Part shown: positions 50,123-62,649 of the stretch, one piece after another
How the letters are laid out: the number at the start of each line of letters is the position of its first letter
How positions within the stretch are numbered: position 1 is the first letter of the stretch
Origin: Ascidia mentula
Lineage: Eukaryota > Chordata > Ascidiacea > Phlebobranchia > Ascidiidae
Reading direction: 5' to 3'
DNA: 64,000 bases
Assembly: GCA_947561715.1 (NCBI GenBank)
Contig: OX387199.1
Span: forward strand, 2,361,001 to 2,425,000
The notes under the pieces: generated by a model
Database searches by the model: none
The model's input: the letters and a program-made list of their open reading frames with translations, nothing else
Told to the model about the DNA's origin: nothing
Program-made: the position numbers and the translations under genes

Positions 50123-53100
50123 ATGTGGTTTCCGCCCTGTAATATGTACACAGCATATCTAAGATGCGTGTTCGTTGTGCTGCTTCTGACTTCGGGTAAA
50201 TTAAAATACTTTAAATTTTCGCATCCAAACATAAAGTTTGCGATGAAGGTTTGCTATTTTTGCTTGCAAATAAAAAAAAAATTCCATGCGGGTTTTCTTC
50301 TGCTTTTTTGACTTTTTTGATCATGGAAATAACAAGCATGCAGATATTATAAACGACAAACATCCCAGCAAATTTTCCACTGTTTGGTTAAATAGGCGAC
50401 TGGTCTAAGACAGTGGTAGTGGGAACTATAGTTTGTGATGGGTGGGTAATTGGTCGGGACCAAAATATACAAAAGTAGTTGAAAAAGAAATATAATATTC
50501 TGTGCTCACTGTGTGTTGTACACTTATTGGCAATTAGTCACGCCAAGCGAAAAAGTTAAAAAAGTATAACAGATAGAGCAAAAATAAAATAATTAAGTTC
50601 TCAGTTAAAAAATTAAGCTACTTGTGGGAAATAAGGATTCGGTTTGAACTTGAAAGTGGGAAATGAGATAACAAAGTTCAAGAACCACTGGTCTAACGTT
50701 TCGCGAGTAACGCATGTTTATCTCGTTAAAGTTTCCGTATGGGCATCAAGAGACGAGGAACAATTGTACAAGACCCTGTTTGACGACTACAACGTGTGGA
50801 TAAGACCAGTTGCCGATAGCAACGACAGCGTCATCGTGCGTTTCGAGTTGTACGTCTCCCAACTGGTGAAAGTAGTGAGTTTACCAAACTTATATCAATT
50901 TCTTTGTAATGGATCGAAGTGCGTAGCTTGCTACAATAACTGAAATCTGAATTGAAATCATTTATTAGGATTTTGAGGTTTCATTGTAATCACGGTCTGC
51001 AGAGTTTTAGAAAATTTATTAAATATAAAAAAAGTTTATTAATTAGGTTTATTAAATTTAAAATGACTTTTCTTGGGAGCAGTCCGTTAAGAAATGGTGT
51101 GTAAGTTATATGCCTGGTAAAAAAAGTTTTGTCGACTAGCGTGTTATTGTCTAACTACATTTCCAAAAGCGGAAATAATGAAATGAATGCTTCCAACAAA
51201 AGGTCTTTTTAAATTTAATAAATCTTTTTAACGTTCTATTATTGTTAGGACGAGATAAATCAGATAATGGAGACGAACTTGTGGTTGAAACAAGAGTGGG
51301 ACGATCACAAACTTCAGTGGAAGCCGTCGGATTACGGCGGAGTAAAATATTTACGAATACCTTCAGAGAAAATATGGAAACCCGACATTGTTCTTTACAA
51401 CACGTGAGCAAAGATATAAAATAAATATAGAAACTGTTTAGCAGCTGTAGAGGGATCTAGCCCTCGGTTAGGCTTTGTTTATTTATCTGCGACAGCAAAT
51501 TCGTTTAGTTGCTACTATTACGTAATATTTGCAGAAACTTAGGATGCCTATGGTTACTTACATAAACGAAATCGATTTTTCAAAAATAAAATCTTCTGAC
51601 GTAAATCAGAGGTTTGTTGCTTCACTATAAAATAGGAACTGGTAATAAATATAACTTAAAATCCTGATAGAAAAACCCGGACCCTGATGCATTATACCGA
51701 TGATGCTAATGAATAACTTCCTATTGAAACGTTTAATTACCTCGTTGTTGCCGCTTGCATTTGTGAGTAAACTTTTTAAACACGTAAAGGCATTTTGACG
51801 TTGACAAAACGATTTTTTTGAATATGTTTTGTTATTAGAGCCGTTGGAAATTTTCAAGTGACACAAAACACGAAGGCTCTGTTGTCTTACAAAGGAGAAG
51901 TATCTTGGATGCCTCCAGCTATTTTTAAAAGTTCCTGCAGCATTGACGTCACTTACTTTCCGTTTGACACCCAGGTACAATGGCCATTTACTACACTTTA
52001 ACATTTCAACATTACGTGTAAATGAATTTTACGAGCCACAAGTTTAAGCTGATGATATTATTGTAGAAAATAGACCAAACACATTTGCAATATTTTGAAC
52101 TACTCAAGAAAAACTACCGGCAAACCGCTCTCTTGATACCTATTTAAGAACTCTTCATACCTATTTTGGTACTCTTCATACCTATTTTGGTACTCTTGAT
52201 ACCTATTTTAGAACTGTACTATGAAGTTCGGGTCATGGACATACGACAAGGCTCGGGTTGACCTGGTAATGATGGGGATAGAAGCGAACAGGAAGGAATA
52301 TTGGGAAAGTGGGGAATGGGAGGTTCTGAATGTGATGGGATACAGGTTTGGCGCAACCGATTCAATACTTTATTTTTGAATTTTGTTGTTTTTGCGAGTA
52401 TAACTGAGAAGTGTCGATTTCGTTTGTTTGGTAATTTTGCTAAATAAGCAAATACAGGTGGGCAACAACGTAGAAATTAAACGAATGTACCAGTTAAATA
52501 GTTCTTTTGGTTTGGAACTCTTTAAGGAGACTGACTTTTAAAGTACACTAGCTTTCGCGAGTACCTCTCGCTTCATCAGGTGTGAAAAACACAATGCGAT
52601 ACAAAAAAAAACAAGCGCAAGACGGTTAAGTAGTATACGTTAAAAACGTGTTTGTTCACTCAATTGTTAACAAACACATCAACGATAGGGTTTCGACAGT
52701 ACTTTTTTGGACATGAAAACTGTAACTTTTAGATTTCAGTGAGCTTAAGACAGTTGGCCCCTGCTTCGACCCATAAAGTATCATCAGTGCAGCGTGCTTT
52801 TATACATAACTTTTAATAAATTGGCCGTTTGGTCAGCAAAGTTGTCTGGTAGTCACACCAGCTGCACTGATGAGACCTTTTAGGCCGAAACAGTGGCCAT
52901 CTGTCTGCAGCTTATACACAATTCATATTATTGGCTCCACATTGCTTTTAATGAATTGTTCCTGATTCTGCCAGGCATATATAAATTTTAGTTTACAAAA
53001 TCCTTGCACTAACACAGACACGAGAGAAAATACAACTGCTGTCCGGAGATTTATCCCGATGTAACTTACTCCTTCCACATCCGGAGGCTTCCTCTCTTCT

Positions 53101-55609
53101 ACACAGTGAACCTCATCATCCCTTGTCTTCTCATCTCGTTCCTCACCGTCCTTGTCTTCTATCTTCCGTCGGATTGTGGGGAGAAAGTGACTCTCTGCAT
53201 CTCTGTGCTCCTTTCTTTGACGGTTCGTCACTAACTATTGCAACTATGAAAAGTGATTACCAGGACTGACCTAGATTGTTGCACAATCAACCAAGATACT
53301 GGTTTGCATAATATTTACTTATATATCTATGTCAGTCCTGATAATCACTTTTTGCAAGAATTTTAGTTCCACGATCTCAAAACCAACAAAAATCGGCAGT
53401 GGAAAATCTCTGCTTTATATGTAAACATTTCCATAGAACTAAAACATAAGGGAGTTCTTTTGACGGATTTTTTAATTTTTTTTTGCAAAGGTAAGCTTGG
53501 ATGAAGGAAACAAATCTATACATTTTCGTAATTTGAAATTCATTGCTTTATTTCTGACATCTAAGCTCGTCTTTGCTTTGATTAAATAAAAAATACTTTC
53601 AATATCAGGTGCGGTATTTAGGGTCTTTATCATAAATAAGTTCGTAATACTATGAAACATTTTCTAACTGAATGTCCAATCAACATCTTGCTATTATTTA
53701 AATTTTATTTCAATTATTTGCTGCATCTGAACATGCATTTTTCGCAACAAACTCTGCAATATCCGCTCTTCCTCTCATCCAATAAAACAGGTTTTCCTTC
53801 TCGTTATTACCGAGATCATTCCGTCTACGTCGCTGGTGATTCCCCTAATCGGACAGTACCTTCTTTTCACAATGATTTTCGTCACACTTTCGATCGTCAT
53901 CACCGTGTTCGTTCTCAACGTTCACTACAGGTCCGAAAACACCCACACCATGCCGGAGTGGATACGGAAGGTGTTCCTGGAGATATTGCCGAAAGTGAGT
54001 CATCGTTTAGCTGAAACTGAACTCAATGTTGAAAACGAGTTAGGAATGAACCTAAATTTTTAAAGTTCCCATCAGTATTTTAACGTTTGTCATATGCTAC
54101 AAAGTAAAGGGCTTCAAATATTGAAAAATTCTTAACCATATACTGCAGATGCTGGCCTAGCGATCGCTGTGTAACTTCAGTAATTGCAATATATGCACAC
54201 AAAGCACTAGCCTGGCTGTAGTTTGGAAATATACATTACAAACAACTACCATTTTTTTTGTAGTAATCACTTAAATTCATATTTCTATCCTTTTGAAGCT
54301 TGTTCTCTTAATTGTACTCAGTACTGTTGGAATAACGTTGAAAACATTGCGTTTTACCGAATGTGAAACTGTGAGTTCTTGGCAGGTAATGTTCATGAAA
54401 AGACCGAAAAAACGAAAACAAGCGGTCCAGAAATTGGCGAAAAACATCATAAAGATTGAAAATTTAAAAAAGAGCTTGCACGTCGTTACCGAAAACGGAT
54501 CCAAACCAAACATATCAGTAAGTCTTCCCCCTATCTAGTTACATGTGACAAATCTTTGATAGTAAAATGTGTGCTTATATTTCATTTTTTGTTGGTAAAT
54601 AAAATAGTGTTTATTGAGACAACAACAAGTATTGGCTTTTTTAGTTTTTCGGGCCTAACAATGATGAGGGAAAAGAAATTGACTCCGATCTTCCTATGGA
54701 GTTAAAGCGGGCACTAGATGGCGTAACCTACATAGCAAATCACCTAAAAGTGGACGACGAATCAACAGAGGTAGGCTTACTTCACATATGCCATGCACTC
54801 CTTATGTAAAGCCAGTTACAACAGTTTTCATGCAACGTGGTTTAATTTAATTGGGTAAAAAAGCCAATAGTATTATTGTTGCAATGCGGCTCTTCTGGTA
54901 CAGCGTTTTGCAGCAATAAAACATGCCTGGCAGCATAAGCAATGATTTATTCAATAGTATTTTGCTGCCACTGAGCGGGATTTCAAATGATATCAGGGCA
55001 ATTTACTGTAGATCAGTGACGATGAGGACAGTAGTGACCAAAACGAGAGAAACTTCTTATTTTTGGAGAGTTACTGACAGGGTGTGTACACGCACTGTTT
55101 CGACCTGTAAGGTCTCATCAGTGCCGCTGTTGAAGTGGCACTGTGCTAGCTTCTACACTAGCAGGCACACTAAATTCCACTATGTGGTACCATTCCGGTC
55201 AACGTCGATCTGTTGGGTACCCTTTTTTGGGTACCGAACAACAGAGACGAACCACTGTGGAACGGATCTGCTTGGTAACCAATAGCGCTAAAGGCAAAAA
55301 CACCCATGCAATATGTGCAAAAAGAGCCATAGAGCTGCAATTCTGCAATATTATGACTTTTTTTGCACACAACTTATTTTTATATTTTATAATTGGTCGC
55401 AACTGTTCGTCTGGGGTGATTACACTGCAATGCGGACCTGCGTTTATTGCTTTCAGATCGAAAATGACTGGAAATACGTTGGCATGGTGATCGATCGTAT
55501 ATTCCTATGGATCTTCATCTTCGTTTGCATCTTGGGAACCACCGGACTTTTCCTCCAGCCTATGCTGAATTCTTCACGCGGAGGAAGCATCCATGGAAAC
55601 CACCACTAA
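50123..55609 (+). CDS. Nicotinic acetylcholine receptor alpha-type subunit (ten exons)
   Basis: Exons: 50123-50195, 50753-50874, 51249-51403, 51839-51974, 52212-52345, 53018-53222, 53791-53994, 54386-54517, 54645-54770, 55457-55609; they join in frame to 479 residues. Exon 1 encodes the signal peptide ([10 protein letters not shown]). The Cys-loop is C150-X13-C164; loop B tryptophan is W171 (FGSWTYD); the vicinal cysteine pair C214-C215, with Y212 and Y219, marks an alpha, agonist-binding subunit. M1 ([20 protein letters not shown]), M2 ([19 protein letters not shown], cation-type GEK ring) and M3 are nearly identical to muscle and neuronal alpha subunits. A short basic cytoplasmic loop precedes M4 ([16 protein letters not shown]). 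The cation-selective ligand-gated channel acts at synapses or neuromuscular junctions. Muscle alpha1-like versus neuronal assignment is not resolved. Exon 1 and the exon 2 acceptor are inferred from frame and signal-peptide logic. A candidate AATAAA lies near 56127. Confidence 0.94.
50411..50690. mobile_element. hAT-family MITE, older copy, in nAChR intron 1
   Basis: Starts CAGTGG and ends AGAACCACTG, like the element at 33824-34029, and shares internal blocks (GGTGGGTAA, GTATAACAGATA). Flanking sequences GTCTAAGA and GTCTAACG agree at six of eight positions, consistent with a decayed 8-base target duplication. It lies 62 bases before exon 2. Confidence 0.7.
52130..52213 (+). repeat. Four-copy 21-base tandem repeat forming the exon 5 splice acceptor
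   Basis: Units at 52130, 52151, 52172 and 52193 share CTCTT-ATACCTATTT and differ at a few positions. The last unit contains TTTTAG, the AG of which ends at 52211, and its final two bases are the first coding bases of exon 5 of the receptor gene. The units are pyrimidine-rich and could act as repeated tract material. Confidence 0.85.
52752..52917. mobile_element. Interspersed inverted-repeat element, copy 3
   Basis: In nAChR intron 52346-53017. Long inverted ends: left TTCGACC...ATCATCAGTGCAGC, right GCTGCACTGATGAGACC followed by GAAACAGTGGCCATCTGTC. No coding capacity. Target duplication not identified. Confidence 0.65.
54122..54226. repeat. Interspersed repeat, copy 2 of the family at 29990-30113
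   Basis: In nAChR intron 53995-54385. Shares AACCATA-ACTG, ATGCTGGCC-AGC, ATATGCACAC and AAGCACTAG blocks with the SUPT6H intronic copy. Confidence 0.5.
55091..55129. repeat. Interspersed inverted-repeat element, partial copy 4 (one end only)
   Basis: In the last nAChR intron. GCACTGTTTCGACC...GGTCTCATCAGTGC matches one end of the family found also near 13500, 52750 and 60150. The second end is not recognisable. Confidence 0.5.
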
Positions 55610-56795
55610 CAGCAGAGACGTGGCGTCCTATAGTAAACAATACAAAGTCTCTGAATTGTGAAAATATAGTGTGGAATTTCTTGCATGGCGCCATCGGATT
55701 TCGTGTATCCACATTTAAATCTGTATTTTCAATGTGACCTTGGGTTTGCAGGAAATAACGATATTTCACATGTATTTATTATGTTTTTATTTTTGACAAA
55801 AGCTCGAGGCAAGTAAGATACTAAGTTTACCCAAAGATGAATAGTGATGTTTGGAAACTTTGGATTACCAAAGCGAAAAGCATGCGATTGACACGCCAGA
55901 AATACGGCTTCCTGGCCTGCGCTTGTATATTTCATAGAAGTCATTACATGGGTTCTACAATTGTACTCTGGTGCAGAGGGATATATGGGTCACCAAATGT
56001 TGACTTTTTCGAGGCGCAAAACAAAAATACCATCTGAGTTTTATAATGGTCTATTGTTTTATCATAAATACCGTGTAGGCTAACCATCAAGGGTTGGCAT
56101 ATATATTTCTATTGCATCTGGGGTCACACAATAAATAAGTCTGTGAGCCACTGATTTGGTACAAATTCCTCACAGTATAACTTCAAAAACTTTTCGCTGT
56201 AGTTTATTTCATATGGAAAGGAGAGAACGTCAGAAGTAATTTCCATGTTCAGTAATAAAAGGGTTAACGTGTTGCTGAGGAAGGACCCAACGTCGCAAAG
56301 TGTTGTTTTCAGCTGAAAGAATTGGTTGACGTTTCAATTTTGATCCCCTGCCACTTGTCACAACTGTGTATAACGAACAGCAATATATAAAAACGGCAAT
56401 ATTTAGTAAGGTATAGCTACAAGTAACCTTGCCTGTGTTAATTCAAAAACACCACGGACAAATAAAGCGATAAAACGTGGGCACATTGAAGAACAAGTTT
56501 TAAATTAAGCACATGCGCACACACAATATAAAAGCGTTTGCGGAACAATAATGTGGTGGATTGCACGATAGTTGAACAGGCAAAAAGTACGATTTTCGTC
56601 ACACAAGCACGTTGCAAAATTTCCCAAGCTCTATTCAATAGCAAATCCCCTTTAGGCTTCCATAAAATAAGCAACAGATCCAATAGAAGAGCAGACAAGA
56701 AAAAAACTAGTTTTTCCTTTAAACGCCACGCACAAGACTCACACCCATACAAGGAGTCAACGCTATTTTCTCATTCAACAAAAAGTATTGGAAAA
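55610..56795. other. Intergenic region between convergent nAChR and coiled-coil genes
   Basis: Holds both 3' UTRs. Candidate polyadenylation signals: AATAAA near 56127 (+) for the receptor and TTTATT near 56203 (minus strand) for the coiled-coil gene. No other gene recognised. Confidence 0.5.
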
Positions 56796-59700
56796 CTACA
56801 AATTCAGGAAATAATCGTCGTCGGCGTAACCTTCCTCATCGCGTCCATACTCATCCTCATAATCTTCCAATTGAGCAGTTGTTCTACGGTGAATTCGTTC
56901 AGCGTCCGCATTTCCGTTCAATATAGCCGCTATTTTCGGACTTACAGGATTCCAAAATGACGGAAACGAAAACGGATCCGGCTCTATAAAATGAAATGAG
57001 TTTATTTTACCGCCAGAAGCAATCGAAAATAGAGAAAAATGCTGATTTAACTTCATATTAATGGGATGGGCCAACTTGGAACCACAAGTAATTGTCGAGA
57101 AGCTTGGAAGTAACAAAAAACTTATGTAACCAATTTTATCAATAGGGAGGGGGGAAATATTTCGAACTATGTAAATATGCAGTCATCTGCCGGTACAGTT
57201 TCAATTCAAAATAATCGAATCTATACCTAGAGAAAAAAAAGCACAAATAAGACAAAAAAATTTTATTTTGTCAAAAACCTCGAGGACTTTAAAGAATTAA
57301 CATTACTGCTAGAAAGTCGAAAGGTTTGCAGTTTCGTAATGACAAGAAATAGTTGATTAACCGTTTGGTTTGTTGCTATGGCAACAACACGACATTGCAT
57401 TTTCGGGAGCTACCGCGTATTTAGCGATCCTGCCTTGCCAAGCAACCGCATGAAACTCTTATGTTACCTTTATACCTGTAGTATATTACATTAAGCAATA
57501 CGCACCATTTCCGTATATACTGTAGTCTTCGGTCCCACTCGGTTCCACCAATGAAGCTGGAGTTTCGTCATCAACTTCTTCCGTCTCTACGTAATCATTT
57601 CCGCCATACTCTGACGTCACGTTGTCGGAGTGACCGTTCAGATATGCGTTGGGCAGTGTGTATTGGGACAGGATCGCAGTCTGGTTGATCAACTGGATGC
57701 GTTGTGCGTTCTCGTCTACAGCCTCGTTTGTTTCGCGAGCAATCTGCAGGATTTTTGCCAATGTCAATGTCGATTGAAGGTCAAAAAGAGTACAAATTTA
57801 AAACAACAGGACATAGGTAGGACACTGGATTTTCGGTAAACTATAATTGTCAACGCGGACAGACAACTTGTGCCGCATTTTTGAAACTTTCGACGTTTAC
57901 AGGAACACAGACAATTAAATATAATTTCTACTAGGCGATAAGGAAAATGAGACCGCGATTCGTGTCCAGGATGACAAGGGTTCGAATCCCGGTGTGGCAA
58001 ACCATTGTTGAAATTTGTTGCCACTATTTTCATGTAGATTTAATACTGCACGTATTCTAACCTAGCCCAGAAGCCTTTACTTTATATTGGGTTATAAAAT
58101 ACCTCGTTCAATATTTCAATGTTGTTTGTGAAGTAGTCAATGTGGTTACTGATGTTCATGTCCATTACTTTCATGTCGTTGTGGTATTTCTCCAACGTAC
58201 GTCCGGATGTATCGAATGCAAGCTATCCGAAAAAATAATAATGTCAGGCTTTTCAACTTTGTCATCACAAGCCTTTGCACGTCAATACAGTATCTTGCAA
58301 GTTTTCTTGCAAATTTCACATATCTATCATAACTTACTACAGCCTTTATTCAGCTGGGCTTTAATGCTTTGGCTGTGACGCGATTTATAGTAACTTATGA
58401 TCGCGAAACTGAAATTGTTACATGCTTGTTTGTTAGTAAGCTGTGTCGGTAGGACGTGGGACGCAGTGAGAACACAGTCATGATTTGAAACCTTACCATG
58501 AATTTGATTTTTCAGATTTCGCACCGACTTAAGGACAAAGTTGCTATGATGCCAGTGAATCTTTTTTGGTGATTGGGTACTCTTTATTTGGTACGTTAAG
58601 CAATGATTTTGGTAATAATCTCTTTAGGTGATTTTGGTAAATTAGGGTTAACTTGCCTGGAAGTCGGATAGGAGCTCGACGAGGTTGTCAACACTTCCAG
58701 ACAGAGAATCGTTGACTTCAATCAACGCGAGTTCCAGAGTCGACAAGGAGGAAACCAAGCTTGCAAGCACCTGCACACTCTGTACAAGAGAACCAAGATC
58801 CAAATTAAACGGTATAAGGCATCATTGCTAACAATGGTACGGTTAAGGTGCTGACAAAATTTACGCTTTTATTAATTACTAAATGGAGAAATAATGTCGG
58901 GAATTTAACTTTATCGTGGAAAAATAATTAGTTCAATTCCTTATGTTGAATTCAAGCGGAAAATGTAAAGCAACAGTTGTAGTATAGCTGATTGATTCTG
59001 GGAATCATTTCTCCATTCTCTTGCAATCGCTGTGGCGATTTTCACTTTTCTATGGTTTATACCATAAGTCCGGGTCCACACTCACGCTTTAAGCCGGCGT
59101 ATCTTTGTTTGTTTCAATGTCTCGAGCATACGCCCGCACGCCCGCGTATAATGAAACAAACAAAGAATCCGCCGGCGCAAAGCGTGAGTGTGGAGCCGGC
59201 CTAAACATGGAAAAGTTTATTTATAATTTAATTATACGTGGAATAAATGTTTCCATGTTTGGAACAAAAGTAATATACAGAGGTTCAGCAAAGAGATCAC
59301 AACGTGGCACAAGAAATTACAAAACGAGGGAAAAAACTTTTCTCACAGTGAAGCTTTCCGTGTCGTTGAGCATCCCGATAAGTTGAGAATTATGCTGAAC
59401 TCGACCCACAAGTTGTTGGGTCATGTTGTTCGTGATCCCTGTCTCTGCTTCCAGCGCCACAATTCGAGAATGCGCATTGCTAAGGTTGGATTCTATAAGG
59501 TAATGCACTTTTGTTGTAAATTGGTTTTGGAGCTGATAGAAAAAAAAAATGACAAAATGCAACAACCCAAAAAACTGTTTATATGAGAGAAAACGTAAGT
59601 CGTTTGTCTTTCTGTTTCTATTTCTGATATATATATTTCATCTACAATTCGACATCGTTAGTATCATTAATACCCATGATTCTATTTGACTAAGGTTTTT

Positions 59701-62649
59701 TCCTTATGTCACTAGTTCAAAAATCAGACACCAAGTATTTGTTGAACATAAGACTGTCGGGAAATTCCTATACATGTTTTAAGAGTTCTAAACCAAAATT
59801 TGGTCGCAATTATCCCCAAAAGGCCAGTCGTGCTGCAGTAGATTGGATTGAGCATTTTAATTGCCAGCCTCCAAGCCAGTTTAACAATATCATACTAATA
59901 TATTTTCAAGACAGCGTATGACCTTACCAAGGGCATGGACTTTACTTTCGACCATGGGATCAACGGTGGGTTTACTCAGGCCTCGACTCAATCTCGCCTC
60001 CAGCAAACTAACTTGTCCCTCCATCCCATTTGTTCGGTCTCCCAACTCCGCTATTCTATCACGGCAAAATATATAGGAGTGTGAATACGGAAACGGAACT
60101 TCAAAATAACATACAAGCAAGTGGAGACAATAATACGATTTCTGTGGGCTGAATACAGATGGCCACTGTTTTGACCTATAAGGTCTCATCAGTGCAGCTG
60201 GTGTGACTCTTAAAAGACTTTTCCGACCAAACGTCCGGGCAAAGACTGACCATAAAATCACCGTCATCCATTGGGCACCAAACTATAGGCGCAACCTACG
60301 AAAATAACTGACCGAATGGTCGGCAAGAGTCACATAAAGCTGCACCAATGAGACCTAGGTCAAAACAGCGGTTATCTGGATGTAGCTCACATAAATTCAA
60401 AATAATAGTCTAAATGGAAAGGAGAATCATAATGTAAAGGGAATTGCCTCGAATCATGATCCCATTGTTTGGTTTGGAGAGCTTCAATTGTCTTTCTGTC
60501 CTCGGCGGCCACCGAAACTATCAGTGTGGTGCTCGCTGAAAGGGCGTGATCCAACGAGCTTACGCGACGACCGAAACCTTCCGCTGTCGAATTTAAGTGA
60601 GAGATCGCAACATCGTGCAGATCAACCTGAGTGTAGAAGTGGTTTCGTAGGCAGTGGTAATAAGTATAAGCAAAAGAGCCAATAATGTATTTTAGCGAGC
60701 TGCAAACACTGCTTTGAATTAATAAGAGTACTGAGTCTTGAGGGATTGGAAGATTTTCAAATACATCAATTCACATTTCTACCATTCATTACTTTAAAGG
60801 ACAACAAAACGCATTCATTTGCATGGACAACGACGAAGTTTCATTGACTCACATTATGCTGTAACTTATATCGATCATAGTTAACACCAGAAGTTAACAG
60901 GTGAAATATTTATGTTATTATTGACCATATGCGGTTGAAGGATTTTAGGAGGAATATATTCTGCCGCCAATCAGTTCAAGTATTTGAAGCTGCATTTAAA
61001 CTTAGCCGTGACACAGTTTGTTACATTCTGTGTTTGTGGTGTGTGTTTGTATGAAACGACGAAATGAGGTAAAACTTCGCCATTAGTGCTTACTGTTGAC
61101 AAGAGGTAATCTAAGTCACGGCGGCTCGGCCCCTGGTCGCTCATCATTGCCTCGATTGCGATCTGTTGGAGTGAGAACGACGACAGAAGATTTGCCGAGG
61201 CTTCGGTGACGTTGCTCAACCGTCGTGTGAAGGTCGTTCCAAGGTCGGCCACGTCCGTGGTGAGTCCGGATATGCGGGAGTTTTGCTCCTGGAAGGCGTT
61301 CCGGATGTCGGTTAGTTGTTCAATGGAGAGCTGGATTTGCGCTTGGTGAGATTCCTCGAGTGAGCTCAGAGTCTGACCCTAAATGTGTAGAAACATAACG
61401 CGCATTATTGATAGTGTAGTGCACGCATTGGATGAATGACATAAAGTGCACTTGCCAGGCCTGTAATGTTCTCTTGCACCTCTGCAACATTGGCACGCAA
61501 GACTTCGGAAATAACGCGATTTTCGGATGAGATCCGATCGAGATCGGAAACGCGTCGGGCAACATCGGAAACGTTTCGGTCGAGATCGGAGATTGATCCT
61601 AAAGCGCCGGCTATCAAGTCCGTTTTGGTTTCCAGCACGGCCGCCTGGCGATAAAATGCAAGCAACGTAAATGCGGTTTCAAGTGCGGTAAAAATGCGGA
61701 GATATCACCTCATTCATCATGCGGACGAGATTTCTTTGCGTTTCGGCCGACCAGATCTCTAGCGCCTCCAGCGTCCCGTTTCGAATGACGTCATTGTCGT
61801 CGACAATGTTCAACCTCTGTATAATTTCGTTGATCGATTCCCAAACGCTCAACGCATTTTCGTTGAATTCCTGTGAATATTTTAAAACATATGGATATTT
61901 TAGGCAGCAGGACCTCCTTAGTGACAAAAGAATTGAGATGTTTAGATAAAATTGGGAGAATGTTTCAATATTAATAAATATTTCTGCATAAGCAATAGAT
62001 ACAGAAGTGATGAGACGTATTAATAGTGACCATGCCTGTCGCTCTCTATTAAATATTTCTGTCTACTTCGTCAACAAAAGGTTTTGCTCAGGCTACGTAA
62101 CTTTTATCACTAAGAAACATCGGCGCGATATGACGAATAATCCACGGTAACATCAGCGAGATCGGTGATGACGCAAAACCCTGCTAACAGAACCTTTAGA
62201 ATGACGATCCTCCTTCTCGTCAAATTGTTTCTTAGTTTTCCAAATAAAGTATGCTGTATATATGTTACATATACTTATGTGTTAATATTAGCTAAAAAAA
62301 TCCACCATCTAAGCTTTCTACAGATCGCTAATTTTAACATATAAGCATATCGATACGGAGTGCGATCGACAACCTGCCAGAGGGCCTTTGGTTTAAATAG
62401 ATTGAGTTTTTTTTTTCATTTGTAATTACATATTGCGAACAAATTGAACGGGTGTAAAAACAGAATCTCACCTCCTGTAGAGAAGTTGCCATGTCTGCAA
62501 GACTCGACACCAGAGTCCGATCGCTTTCCATCCACGTCATGAGGTTCGCGCTTCGCGTAGATTGTTCGGTAAGTCGCGCGCTGATGTTATTGAGGGATTC
62601 GACGATTTCGTAATTCAAACGGTCGAATTCGTGCAGGGATCGGTCGTGG
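56796..62649 (-). CDS. Extracellular coiled-coil glycoprotein, multi-exon, 5' end not found
   Basis: Exons (minus): 62649-62472, 61870-61709, 61644-61456, 61378-61094, 60626-60448, 60055-59928, about 59546-59347, 58779-58657, 58222-58103, 57743-57506, 56983-56796, about 660 residues. Almost all is predicted helix with heptad-like leucine/isoleucine spacing, and most exons carry an N-glycosylation sequon (NIS, NGT, NVS, NIT, NVT, NST, NMT, NDT, NDS, NQT), so it is probably secreted or a type II membrane protein. The last two exons are acidic and tyrosine-rich (DYVETEEVDDE; LEDYEDEYGRDEEGYADDD), ending YFLNL. Class A scavenger-receptor (SCARA3-like) or laminin-like coils are possible relatives, but no collagen or other diagnostic domain is seen. 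Several introns begin with GC. The junction near 59930-59546 is ambiguous. Upstream exons with the signal or membrane anchor should lie to the right. Confidence 0.75.
57933..57998 (+). other. Pol III B-box-like tRNA relic in an intron
   Basis: GGTTCGAATCCC is a perfect B box, preceded about 45 bases upstream by an A-box-like TAGGCGATAAGG. Arms do not pair well, so this is a decayed tRNA or the head of a tRNA-derived SINE rather than a gene. Confidence 0.35.
59068..59201. mobile_element. Harbinger-like MITE with about 50-base inverted arms and TAA duplication
   Basis: Ends GTCCGGGTCCACACTCACGC and the complement of GGCCGGCTCCACACTCACGC; the arms extend about 50 bases each (to TTTGTTTGTTTCAAT), with a short loop. 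A TAA on each side (59065-59067, 59202-59204) fits the 3-base TWA target preference of PIF/Harbinger elements. No coding capacity. Confidence 0.7.
60155..60390. mobile_element. Interspersed inverted-repeat element, copy 5 (both ends)
   Basis: Left ACAGATGGCCACTGTTTTGACC then GGTCTCATCAGTGCAGC; right GCTGCACCAATGAGACC then AAAACAGCGGTTATCTG. It lies in an intron of the coiled-coil gene. Same family as the copies near 11300, 13500, 52750 and 55100. Confidence 0.65.

Noticed and set aside
50644-50752. nAChR coding sequence extending upstream of 50753 in the same frame
   Set aside because: This stretch includes the end of a MITE and encodes nothing receptor-like; exon 1 with a signal peptide at 50123-50195 joins exactly in phase to 50753.
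57933-57998. tRNA gene on the plus strand based on a perfect B box
   Set aside because: The T-stem and anticodon stem do not form, and the A box is only approximate.
60441-60448. Alternative GT donor about 55 bases downstream for the coiled-coil exon 60626-60448
   Set aside because: It also keeps the reading frame, but would insert a hydrophobic, aromatic stretch that breaks the coiled-coil pattern; the GC donor GAG|GCAATT fits better. Not settled without transcript data.
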